Shown piece by piece: positions 1 through 7,547 of a stretch of DNA of 63,086 nt. Made by a program: the position numbers and the translations under genes. This DNA comes from Gammaproteobacteria bacterium. GTDB taxonomy: Bacteria; Pseudomonadota; Gammaproteobacteria; SZUA-140. Below the pieces are notes generated by a model. That model searched no databases. It was not told where the DNA came from and worked only from the letters and a program-made list of their open reading frames with translations. The DNA lies in contig JAKISP010000020.1 of NCBI GenBank assembly GCA_021648525.1, positions 1-63,086 on the forward strand, read 5' to 3'. Each line of letters begins with the position of its first letter. Within the stretch, counting starts at the first letter, position 1.

Positions 1-446
1 AACTGGTACAGGATGGGGCCGATAATCAAGTGGTGGGCATGCGCTTCAAATATTTAAAGATCCCTCAGGGCGCTGTTATCACCGCTGCCTACCTTGAATT
101 TCAGGTAGATGAAGTCAATTCAGGTGTGCTTGATTTAACAATGGCAGCCCAGGCGTCTGCTAATGCAGCGACTTTCACTAGTGATAACGGTGACATTAGC
201 AACCGGATGATGACGGGTAGCGGTGTTGTCTGGAATAATGAGGCGGATTGGGTAAACATCGGAAGTACGCAAAAAAGCCCTGATATTCGCCTGATTATTC
301 AGGAAGTGGTTAACCTGGGTGAATGGATTAGTGGTAACGCACTCGCGATTATTATGACGGGATCATCGGCTGGCACACGCGTGGCGGCGTCTTTTGAAGG
401 TAGTGTGAGCGGGGCTCCCCGACTCATTATTGAGTATCGTTACTAA
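1..446 (+). CDS. C-terminal end of a secreted protein with a CBM96/DNRLRE-like beta-sandwich domain (truncated by window edge)
   Basis: The frame is open to base 1, so this is the end of a larger protein; a GTG at 30 is only an internal codon. The visible 147 residues start with LVQDGADNQVVGMRF and continue with IPQGAVITAAYLEFQVDE, a pattern I associate with extracellular beta-sandwich domains of the DNRLRE/CBM96 type that are repeated in large secreted bacterial proteins. It ends in an RLIIEYRY strand right before the stop, so this domain is the C-terminus and there is no PEP-CTERM tail. The next gene is convergent. Family assignment rests on pattern memory; substrate is unknown. Confidence 0.6.
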   Translation, partial: LVQDGADNQVVGMRFKYLKIPQGAVITAAYLEFQVDEVNSGVLDLTMAAQASANAATFTSDNGDISNRMMTGSGVVWNNEADWVNIGSTQKSPDIRLIIQEVVNLGEWISGNALAIIMTGSSAGTRVAASFEGSVSGAPRLIIEYRY

Positions 447-486
447 GCTGAATGCAATGCATTGGTAGGCACTTTTTTCTATTGAG

Positions 487-510
487 CACTCGCTTCATAT
501 GACGCGAGTG
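487..510. other. Short inverted repeat between convergent genes
   Basis: CACTCGC (487-493) and GCGAGTG (504-510) form a 7-bp stem with a 10-base loop between the stops of the two convergent flanking genes. There is no T-run on the exit side of either strand, so it is at best a weak, factor-assisted terminator. Confidence 0.3.
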
Positions 511-520
511 TGCTTGATGG

Positions 521-2170
521 TTATTCATCTTTGTTTGAGTGATCGCTTGAATAGAGATGAAGCACAACATCGTACTCATTAGCCCACGGGGATGAAATTG
601 ATTCTTTAGCTGTGACCAGTTGTGGTGCTGAATACTGTCCTGATGATGGTGATATCCACTGTGCCAGGTGATCTTGAGACAGGCTTAAGGTAATGGTTGT
701 TCTTTTATTTCGTTTCCCATAAAAATAGGCAATATATTCACTGGATTCTTTTGCTCGCACACTAAAGTATGAGGCTGACGTGCCTAGTTTACTGGGATGA
801 ACGGGATGAAGCTCGGTCAGGTCATTCTTGAGTGATGAAATGAAAGTGGCCAGCTTCCCGTGATCATCCATTACGTTGGTGACGTCAGGGTCATTCAGAA
901 ACGCAGTCATGGTGGGGAATGCATTTTTGCCACTAAATGGCAGCGAACACTCTATTGCCCCTGATCCGCCCTGGAAGAAGCCATTCCAGATTGTTTTACG
1001 ATAATACTTTCGGTTGTCCGGGTTTTTGCATGCATCTCCACCCCACAGGGCAGTGGATGCGCCTTCGATTTTAACTAATTCTGTATGAATGACAGGGATG
1101 GTCTCATTGAGCTTAATGGACTCTCCCTGGTGCAGGCCTCCAATATCAATGTTTGTGCTTTTGTATATGCCTTCAGAGAGCGTGATGGGAATAGCGTAAG
1201 GCGCGTATTGCCTTAGCCACGAGATGTAGTATTTATTTGCTAAATTAGCAAAATCGCTTCCGTTATTAGGCGAGTGCCCCATCTCGTTGCCTAGTTCCCA
1301 CATGATATTGTAGTAGCCTGAAAATCTTGCAGTTAGATACCTCAGGTAAAATTCTTTTTCTTTCATTAGATTGTTGTTCCATGGATCTAAAATTTGTTTG
1401 CTTGACTGCATTTCTGAAGACATACTGTCAGTCGCATTCCTAGTCCAAGTATTAAAAAGCCCCAGGAAAACATAAATGCCATTGTGTCCTGCTTCTGTAA
1501 TGGCAAAATCAACCTTATTTACCCACTCAAGATCAAAGCTACTCCTGTCATTATTTAGTGTGCGATCAAGGGCCATAATATTGGTACCATTATGTTTTGT
1601 TTCCCTGAGCCTTTTTATGTAGTTTTTCCAGTCATCATGTGAGATAAAAGTTTTATCTGAATCTTTGTCATTCACTCTTAATCTTCGGGTGTCGGGCCAG
1701 TTGGAGCCGAAGAATACAAATCCCTGACCATTGGCTGTTTTTAAGAACCTGCCAGCGATAGTCACATTACCTGGAATTAAAGGGTTGGTTTGTGTTGTTA
1801 CGTTAACTGTTCCGGCGCCTTTTTCGCCATTAAAATGCCATGAATAGTTCCATTTTCCGATCTCATTGGGCATAAAGCGGATTTTCCAGATTGTCCCGCT
1901 GGCATTGCCATTTTCATCACCATCAAAGAAACCTTCGACAAAAAATGATTTTTTGCCTTTGGTGAAAGTTGCCTGTGGGAATAACTGGAATTTATTTGTT
2001 GATATGTTCGGTTGAGAAAGCTTTAGCGTAAATGTGTCATACAGTTGAATACTAGTGGGAGTTGCTATCGCCATTGCTGAAATCAGTGATGAGGTCAAAA
2101 GTATGCTTATAATAATGAGTTTGATGTGAATTGGTCTCTTTAGTCGGGTGGGGTGGAAGGTAGTGTCCAT
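521..2170 (-). CDS. Secreted DUF5060 / DUF4038-type glycoside hydrolase-like protein
   Basis: 549 residues. A hydrophobic segment at about 17-36 followed by small residues is a likely signal peptide or anchor. Residues about 45-130 look like the DUF5060 beta-sandwich (FFVEGFFDGDENGN, WKIRFMPNEIGKWNYSW). From about 150 (GFVFFGSNWPDTRRL) a TIM-barrel of the DUF4038/apiosidase-like type follows. WELGNEMGHS at about 290-299 has the Asn-Glu pair typical of the acid/base residue in clan GH-A barrels, and HTELVKIEG around 363 may hold the second acid. Its place beside glycosyltransferases suggests trimming or release of the exopolysaccharide in the periplasm or outside the cell. Substrate is inferred, not seen. 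No PEP-CTERM signal is present. Confidence 0.75.
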   Translation of the reverse strand: MDTTFHPTRLKRPIHIKLIIISILLTSSLISAMAIATPTSIQLYDTFTLKLSQPNISTNKFQLFPQATFTKGKKSFFVEGFFDGDENGNASGTIWKIRFMPNEIGKWNYSWHFNGEKGAGTVNVTTQTNPLIPGNVTIAGRFLKTANGQGFVFFGSNWPDTRRLRVNDKDSDKTFISHDDWKNYIKRLRETKHNGTNIMALDRTLNNDRSSFDLEWVNKVDFAITEAGHNGIYVFLGLFNTWTRNATDSMSSEMQSSKQILDPWNNNLMKEKEFYLRYLTARFSGYYNIMWELGNEMGHSPNNGSDFANLANKYYISWLRQYAPYAIPITLSEGIYKSTNIDIGGLHQGESIKLNETIPVIHTELVKIEGASTALWGGDACKNPDNRKYYRKTIWNGFFQGGSGAIECSLPFSGKNAFPTMTAFLNDPDVTNVMDDHGKLATFISSLKNDLTELHPVHPSKLGTSASYFSVRAKESSEYIAYFYGKRNKRTTITLSLSQDHLAQWISPSSGQYSAPQLVTAKESISSPWANEYDVVLHLYSSDHSNKDE

Positions 2171-2287
2171 TAGCGGTATTTTACTCGGTTAGATAAAGGT
2201 ATCATTCAGGTGGATTTATAGTGAAATTACACAGATTATGTGGCTTAGGCTAGACTCACCAGACATTTTAATCTACTATATTATCCA

Positions 2288-3238
2288 ATGGAAATATCAG
2301 TAATTGTACCGTTTTATAACGAAGAAGCATGTATCGAAGACATGTATAATGCGCTTATTGACGCGCTTGATCCCACGGGGCATTCTTTTGAACTGCTTTT
2401 TGTTGATGATGGCAGCAAAGATGGCACTTTTACCAAAGCAAGAGAGATCGCTTTAAAGGATTCTCGTCTTCGGGTGGTTAAATTTCGGCGGAATTATGGG
2501 CAAACACCGGCTATGGCTGCTGGAATCGATCATGCGCAGGGGCGTATTTTAGTTACGATGGATGGTGACCTGCAAAATGACCCGGCCGATATACCCTTGT
2601 TCCTTGAGAAAATGGACGAGGGGTATGACATTGTTGTTGGCTGGCGTCATAATCGCCAGGATAAGCTGATTACCCGAAAAATACCCTCTAAAATTGCTAA
2701 CTGGATAATTGGTAAAGTAACTGGGGTGCCTATTAAAGATAATGGCTGTTCTTTGAAGGCCTATCGAGCTGACCTCATAAAAAAAATCCCTTTGTATTCT
2801 GAAATGCATCGTTTTATTCCTGCGATGGCATCGTTGTCAGGAGTGAAGATTGCCGAAATTAAGGTGAACCATAACGCGAGAACGAGTGGTGTTTCAAAGT
2901 ATGGTTTATCGAGAATATATAAGGTATTACTGGATTTATTAACAATTAAAACCATTGTTTCTTTTTCTTCAAGGCCTCTAATCTGGTTTGGGATTCTGGG
3001 GCTGGCTGCGGGGTTTATTTCATTTATTGCTTTCATTTTTTCGTTGGTTCTGCTCTCAAGTGGCGGTGCTGCTGTTGCAATGATGGGGGTTAGTGTTTTA
3101 TTTGGATTCCTCATGGTTTTTCTGATGCTGTCAGGTGTTTTATGCGAGTTAATTTATAAGACGGGCAATCAAAAAATTGAGGATTTATCCTGTTTAACCA
3201 GCGAAATAGTTAGTTTAACTGAAGTGAAAAAATCTTAA
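2288..3238 (+). CDS. Family 2 glycosyltransferase, DPM1/ArnC-like, with two C-terminal membrane helices
   Basis: 316 residues. It opens with ISVIVPFYNEEACI, then VDDGSKDGT at about 39-47 and the metal-binding MDGDLQND at about 91-98, the two nucleotide-sugar motifs of the GT-A dolichyl/polyprenyl-phosphate sugar synthase group. Two hydrophobic segments at about 230-258 and 263-290 match the ArnC/GtrB layout. Such enzymes transfer a sugar from a nucleotide to undecaprenyl phosphate on the cytoplasmic face, feeding GT-C transferases such as the one at 10018. It starts 117 bases from a divergent hydrolase gene and is followed after 11 bases by a degenerate paralogue, so the two are probably one operon. 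Confidence 0.85.
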   Translation: MEISVIVPFYNEEACIEDMYNALIDALDPTGHSFELLFVDDGSKDGTFTKAREIALKDSRLRVVKFRRNYGQTPAMAAGIDHAQGRILVTMDGDLQNDPADIPLFLEKMDEGYDIVVGWRHNRQDKLITRKIPSKIANWIIGKVTGVPIKDNGCSLKAYRADLIKKIPLYSEMHRFIPAMASLSGVKIAEIKVNHNARTSGVSKYGLSRIYKVLLDLLTIKTIVSFSSRPLIWFGILGLAAGFISFIAFIFSLVLLSSGGAAVAMMGVSVLFGFLMVFLMLSGVLCELIYKTGNQKIEDLSCLTSEIVSLTEVKKS

Positions 3239-3249
3239 GGTTAGTGTAA

Positions 3250-4200
3250 ATGTCTTCAAAAATTGAGTTATCGGTTATTATCCCTGTATCAGAGTCGCGT
3301 TATGATGATGCTACAGAGTTATATCTTGAGTATAAAAAAGCGCTGGAGAGCTCAAGGCTTAATTATGAATTTATATATGTACTGGATGGCCCTTACCCTG
3401 AGGTGCTTAGTCAACTTCAGGCGCAGATAGATAAGGGTGAGGAGCGCTTATCTATTGTTAAACTTGCAAAATACTTTGGAGAGGCTACTGCTCTGAGAGC
3501 TGGGTTTGAAAACTCCGCTGGTGAATTGATTATGACACTTCCTGCATACGAACAGGTATGTGCTGAAGAGCTCCCTAAGCTGCTAAAAGCCTGTCGTGAA
3601 CGGGATGTGGATATGATGGTGTCTCGACGCTGGCCTCGCCGTGACTCTGCATTTAATCGTCTTCAGTCTCGAGTTTTTAATCAAATAATGGAGAAACTCA
3701 CAGGCGCTGTTTTTAACGACCTTGGTTGTAGTGTGAGAGTGTTTAAGCGCAGAGTGATAGATGAAATTCATTTGTATGGAGACCAGCATCGCTTTTTTCC
3801 TGCTTTAGCTTACAGGCACGGTTTTAAGGTTCAGGAGATGGATTCTCAACAATCACAGAAGGATGTATTTCAGCGAGTATATCCCCCAGGTATTTATGTT
3901 CGTCGTTTGTTAGATCTGTTATCAGTATTCTTCTTAATGAAGTTCACTAAGAAGCCTTTACGCTTCTTTGGTCTCGTTGGGGTATCAATAGCGACTTTTG
4001 GCGGCCTGGTCTTACTTTATGTCGTTGGTGATCGTTTATTTGGTGGTGTTCCGTTAGGTGATCGTCCTGCCTTAATGCTGAGTTCATTATTTATTGTCCT
4101 GGGTGCGCAGCTTGTATCTATTGGTTTGATTGGCGAGATTGTTATTTTTACTCATGCCAAAGATATAAAAGAATATACCGTTGAAGAAATAATTAATTAA
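3250..4200 (+). CDS. Degenerate DPM1-like family 2 glycosyltransferase
   Basis: 316 residues, exactly the length of the preceding gene, with the same fold plan: an N-terminal LSVIIPVSESRYDD strand, a GT-A core and two hydrophobic C-terminal segments (about 240-260 and 272-295). The nucleotide-sugar motifs are changed: the VDDGS position reads VLDGPYPE and the metal-binding DGDLQ position reads TLPAYEQV (about 96-103), so the DxD acids are missing. Either it uses another catalytic arrangement or it is a non-catalytic partner of its neighbour. An ATG with weak upstream purines is used. Sequence similarity to the neighbour is clear by motif order, but divergence is large. Confidence 0.8.
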   Translation: MSSKIELSVIIPVSESRYDDATELYLEYKKALESSRLNYEFIYVLDGPYPEVLSQLQAQIDKGEERLSIVKLAKYFGEATALRAGFENSAGELIMTLPAYEQVCAEELPKLLKACRERDVDMMVSRRWPRRDSAFNRLQSRVFNQIMEKLTGAVFNDLGCSVRVFKRRVIDEIHLYGDQHRFFPALAYRHGFKVQEMDSQQSQKDVFQRVYPPGIYVRRLLDLLSVFFLMKFTKKPLRFFGLVGVSIATFGGLVLLYVVGDRLFGGVPLGDRPALMLSSLFIVLGAQLVSIGLIGEIVIFTHAKDIKEYTVEEIIN

Positions 4201-4423
4201 AGCCCTGTGCGGTATAATATTATGCAAGTGGCTGGTGGTGTGTTCTGCTGTCCTGTAGGTGAGGTTTCAGGCGGGGTATTTGCTCTCTATACTCATATTA
4301 ATGACGCATCGTGTTTAGACTAGTGAGTTTGCAAGCAAGTTGCCACCTGGCCAGCTGAGGCTGTATTTCTGTCGAATTTTTTTAATGAGTGATGTGATAT
4401 CACTTAAATAATTTACTGTAATT

Positions 4424-5278
4424 ATGATCAAAAATGCCATGACTGTCGATGTGGAGGATTATTTTCAAGTCTCTGCATTTGAAAAAATAATTACTCGTGA
4501 TGATTGGCAAAGCTACCCTCATCGTGTTGAACTGAATACACATAAGGTGCTTGATCTCTTTGAAGAGAAAAATATAAAAGCGACTTTTTATACTTTGGGG
4601 TGGGTGGCTGAGCTTTATCCTGGGATTGTTAAGCGAATAGTGGATGATGGGCACGAGTTAGCGAGCCATGGTTATTATCATGTGCGGGTTGTCAATCAAA
4701 ATCCGGCAGAGTTTTATCAAGATATTACTCGAACTAAGGCATTGCTTGAAGATATTGGTGGTGTTGAAGTTAAAGGGTATCGTGCGGCTAGTTATTCTAT
4801 CGGAAGCATAAATCTGTGGGCATATGCTGAGCTTGAAAGGGCTGGTTACCTTTACAGTTCAAGCATTTATCCTATCAAGCATGATTTGTATGGTATGCCA
4901 GGCGCGCCCAGATTCAAATTTCACCCAAATGAGCCGTCCGGCATACTGGAGATTCCCGTAAGTACCTTGAAAATGTTTGGAAAAACATTCCCTTGTGGTG
5001 GTGGTGGTTTTTTTCGCTTTTATCCATATGCATTATCTAGCTGGGCACTGAGACGAATGAACGATGTTGAAGGTCAGTCAGGCATGTTTTATTTTCATCC
5101 CTGGGAGATTGACCCGGAGCAGCCGCGGATAGCGCAGGCGAGCAGAAAAGCAAAATTCAGGCATTACTTAAATCTCGACAAAACACACAGAAGGCTTGAG
5201 TGCCTGATCGATGAATTTAGTTGGCAGCGTATGGACGAGACCTTTTTGGATATGGAAAAGGTAGCCGCTGAAAGATAG
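4424..5278 (+). CDS. XrtA-system polysaccharide deacetylase (NodB domain plus DUF3473)
   Basis: 284 residues. The start NAMTVDVEDYFQVSAFE is nearly diagnostic of the deacetylase family found in exosortase A exopolysaccharide loci (TIGR03006). VDVED (about 8-12) gives the NodB motif 1 acids, HELASHGYYH (about 76-85) motif 2 with two metal-binding histidines, and KGYRAASYS motif 3. The C-terminal third (CGGGGFFRFYPY, YFHPWEIDPEQPR) matches DUF3473. There is no signal peptide. It should remove N-acetyl groups from an amino-sugar of the polymer or its lipid-linked precursor. No strong ribosome site precedes either the ATG at 4424 or the one at 4439. Confidence 0.9.
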   Translation: MIKNAMTVDVEDYFQVSAFEKIITRDDWQSYPHRVELNTHKVLDLFEEKNIKATFYTLGWVAELYPGIVKRIVDDGHELASHGYYHVRVVNQNPAEFYQDITRTKALLEDIGGVEVKGYRAASYSIGSINLWAYAELERAGYLYSSSIYPIKHDLYGMPGAPRFKFHPNEPSGILEIPVSTLKMFGKTFPCGGGGFFRFYPYALSSWALRRMNDVEGQSGMFYFHPWEIDPEQPRIAQASRKAKFRHYLNLDKTHRRLECLIDEFSWQRMDETFLDMEKVAAER

Positions 5279-5349
5279 TATGGATTAAGAATTTTGGCGG
5301 CCTGTATTGGGTGCTAAGCCTGTCATCTACTGGGTATCAAATTAATGAT

Positions 5350-5520
5350 TATTTGAGACCTTTGCACGAGCAGAACTTTTGTTCTCTGGCAAGGCAAAAG
5401 TGCACGGAATGAGGGAGTTTATTGCTATAAATGACCGATTAAGACCGCTTTTACCAATAGCAGGCGCTTTAGGCGACGCCGCTAGAGGAGAAAAGAACAA
5501 TCGTGCAAAGGTCTCTATTT
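5350..5520. mobile_element. 161-bp MITE / deleted insertion sequence with 15-bp terminal inverted repeats and TATTT duplication
   Basis: GAGACCTTTGCACGA at 5355-5369 is the exact reverse complement of TCGTGCAAAGGTCTC at 5501-5515. Similarity continues inward imperfectly for about 20 more bases (ACTTTTGTTCTCTGGC against the mirrored CTTTTCTCCTCTAGC). TATTT lies directly outside both ends (5350-5354 and 5516-5520), consistent with a 5-bp target duplication, although a shorter duplication is possible because the flanks are A/T. The interior is too short for a transposase. The end sequence resembles IS5-group ends from memory; that assignment is tentative. It sits harmlessly between two convergent genes. 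Confidence 0.8.
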
Positions 5521-5554
5521 GTTTAGGCATCAGACTGGTTGGCAGTGATCCTCT

Positions 5555-6823
5555 CTATTTTAATAGCCTGATTAGCGAATCAATAAAGACGTAAGCTGAA
5601 AATAGCACCAGTAAGAGGCCTGATAGTATGGTTTTGATTTTAGAGCTTGAGATCCTGGCGTTACCCTGCTCTCTGGAAGATGACCATGTAACCTGTATAT
5701 TGCCCTTTAATGCTTGTATGACGCCGAGTAATGAGTGGTAATTAACTAAAAGAAAGTAGTATGGATAGTAGAAGGCTGGTGCAATACGGCTTTCCTTCGA
5801 TCTTGAGTAGCCTATTATGGCAAGCCATAAGAAAATAGATTCTAGCAGTACGAGTAGTTGAAACTGGGTAAAACCCTGCTGTGCAAGAAAAACTGAACCG
5901 AGTGCTATGCCTGAGATAAAGACGGGTACTAGCCAGCGCAATAATTTATGCGATATGATTTCAAGGCTGTAGAAGCCGAATTTAAACGGGTTAAGAACTT
6001 CTTTTACGCGCATTAATCCACGAAAACTGCGATTGACGATTCGTTGTTTACGATGGCCTTCTTTATCGAAATCTCCGGCAGTTTCTTCGAAGCATTTTGC
6101 ATCTGAATCAAAAATACCGCGGTAACCTTTTGCGATAATCTGCAGGGGATTGACAAAATCATTGATATCTTCTTTCTGCAGTGGTTCATAAAGTGCGCTT
6201 CTGATTGCGTAAATAGCCCCGTCGCCGCCTACTACAGAGTGTAGTTGTGTTTCTAATTGTTTCATGAAAATCTCATATTTCCAGTAGACATCTTCACTTT
6301 TTGCGGCCGAATTACTATTGCCATCTGTATAGAGCGCTGCACCGACAACATAACCAACTTCAGGGTCATTAAAATTCCTGACAAGCATTCGAATAGCCTG
6401 TTGCTCAAACATAGCATTTGCATCGGTGAATACGACAATTTCAGCTGTGGTAGCTGCGACTCCCAGGTTTAGCCCTGAGGTCTTTCCCAGTCTGCCTTCC
6501 TGGCGGATTAAACGAATCCCTCTATTTTCATATTCTTTTATAATTTTATCGGTGCCATCATCAGATCCATCAGAGATGAAAATTATCTCAAGACTACTTT
6601 TGGGATAGTCAAGGGAGAGGCAGTTATCTAATTTTTCTCTAATAACGTCAGCTTCGTTATAACAGGATACTAGCAGGGCAGTTCGAGGTGTATTGTTAGC
6701 GCGATTTACTATTTTGCCTTTGATTAGCATTGAAAGCAGCCATAATAGTAGAGGGTATCCTACATACACATAGATAGGGAGAAATAAGCATATGAGAGTT
6801 AGGATGAGTACTAGAGTTGTCAT
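5555..6823 (-). CDS. Membrane family 2 glycosyltransferase (processive-type topology)
   Basis: 422 residues. An N-terminal membrane helix (about 4-34) is followed by a GT-A domain with LLVSCYNEADVI, ISDGSDDGT (about 83-91) and FTDANAMFEQQAIR (about 131-144), then a region KQRIVNRSFRGL (about 250) in the place of the acceptor-binding motif, and four hydrophobic helices between about 295 and 420. This layout resembles poly-GlcNAc/cellulose synthase-like enzymes and other chain-extending GT2s of exopolysaccharide clusters. It is transcribed leftward and has a long, repeat-bearing upstream region. The sugar added cannot be told. Confidence 0.8.
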   Translation of the reverse strand: MTTLVLILTLICLFLPIYVYVGYPLLLWLLSMLIKGKIVNRANNTPRTALLVSCYNEADVIREKLDNCLSLDYPKSSLEIIFISDGSDDGTDKIIKEYENRGIRLIRQEGRLGKTSGLNLGVAATTAEIVVFTDANAMFEQQAIRMLVRNFNDPEVGYVVGAALYTDGNSNSAAKSEDVYWKYEIFMKQLETQLHSVVGGDGAIYAIRSALYEPLQKEDINDFVNPLQIIAKGYRGIFDSDAKCFEETAGDFDKEGHRKQRIVNRSFRGLMRVKEVLNPFKFGFYSLEIISHKLLRWLVPVFISGIALGSVFLAQQGFTQFQLLVLLESIFLWLAIIGYSRSKESRIAPAFYYPYYFLLVNYHSLLGVIQALKGNIQVTWSSSREQGNARISSSKIKTILSGLLLVLFSAYVFIDSLIRLLK

Positions 6824-6985
6824 GCGTAAGATTACTTCCTGTTCTTAGGTCTGGTACTCACGAGGTGTCTGGATTCGCTGGGAGCAGAAACAAATGGAAT
6901 ACCTTAAGTCCGGTGATGTAATTTGAATGTAGGTAAATGATCTGGTTGGTTTGCTGCTATGATATTTATTTATATGAACAAGCTA

Positions 6986-7139
6986 GGTAACTACTCAGCT
7001 ACCCCCTGAAATTCGCCATTTCAGCGTTAAAAAATGATCATTTACACCTGTAAACTCACATTTTTTGCCTTGAACTGACGAGTTTCAGGGGCTATCTGAG
7101 CAGTTACCGTAAATTTTGACTACTCGCTGAGTAGTTACC
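6986..7139. repeat. Palindromic (MITE-like) element with 26-bp imperfect inverted ends plus a third half copy
   Basis: The 26 bases at 6986-7011 match the reverse complement of 7083-7108 at 23 positions. A third copy, GCTGAGTAGTTACC at 7126-7139, is an exact reverse complement of 6986-6999. Inner stems continue the fold: AAAAAATG with CATTTTTT, and TTTACA with TGTAAA. The whole 123 bp can therefore fold into one long hairpin, as small non-autonomous transposable elements and repeated palindromes do. No clear target duplication was found and the family is unknown. Confidence 0.65.
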
Positions 7140-7372
7140 AAGTTAGTACAGTAAACGGTACTTTGCAATAGATTACCGATTTGTTCTTTGTTGCTCGTAG
7201 TGGCTTTTTTACATTGTTGGGTTATTTATCTTCCGGAGCATAAGCGGTAGTGTCAGGTTTGTTGTTTTAATAAATTAAGAGGGCTTAATTACTACATTCG
7301 CAAGCACCGAGAATGCATTCAGTACAATAATACTTGTTTGTTAATTCGCCAGGTACAATTTCGCTGTGACCT

Positions 7373-7382
7373 GGGGGGGGGG
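7373..7382. repeat. Homopolymeric run of ten G
   Basis: Ten consecutive G in an otherwise AT-rich intergenic region about 550 bp upstream of the leftward glycosyltransferase start. Such tracts are prone to slippage; it is also a place where sequencing errors occur. Confidence 0.9.
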
Positions 7383-7476
7383 CAATGTTTTCCACCCTGG
7401 CGAGCTGAAATGAATCGGGAGATTTTTTGCGTATTTAAGCCAGGCAGGCTTCGATTTTTACTTTGCTTAAGATGGA

Positions 7477-7525
7477 AGACCCCGTACCGTTCTTCGATGT
7501 TTAATTGAGGAACGAGGCGGGGTCT
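7477..7525 (-). terminator. Possible terminator hairpin of the beta-helix gene
   Basis: AGACCCCG (7477-7484) pairs with CGGGGTCT (7518-7525), and inner bases GTTCTTC/GAGGAAC extend the stem. It lies 23 bases past the stop of the leftward gene. The T-run on the exit side is poor, so this may be an incomplete intrinsic terminator. Confidence 0.4.
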
Positions 7526-7547
7526 ACTACTTTAATAGCTTGGTAGC

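Larger units (their letters stand above)
6824..7547. other. 724-bp non-coding stretch with palindromic element, inverted repeat around a G10 tract, and hairpin
   Basis: No credible gene. It contains a hairpin-forming repeat element (6986-7139), an 8-bp inverted repeat TCGCCAGG/CCTGGCGA (7346-7353 and 7396-7403) around a run of ten G (7373-7382), and a hairpin just past the stop of the beta-helix gene (7477-7525). The stretch is the upstream region of the leftward glycosyltransferase. Confidence 0.7.

Noticed and set aside
487-510. Intrinsic terminator between the first two genes
   Set aside because: The stem is short and no T-run follows on either exit side; listed only as an inverted repeat.
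2549-3114. Open frames on the minus strand inside the DPM1-like gene
   Set aside because: They are antisense to a gene with clear glycosyltransferase motifs and have no family features of their own; many similar shadows occur throughout and were left out.
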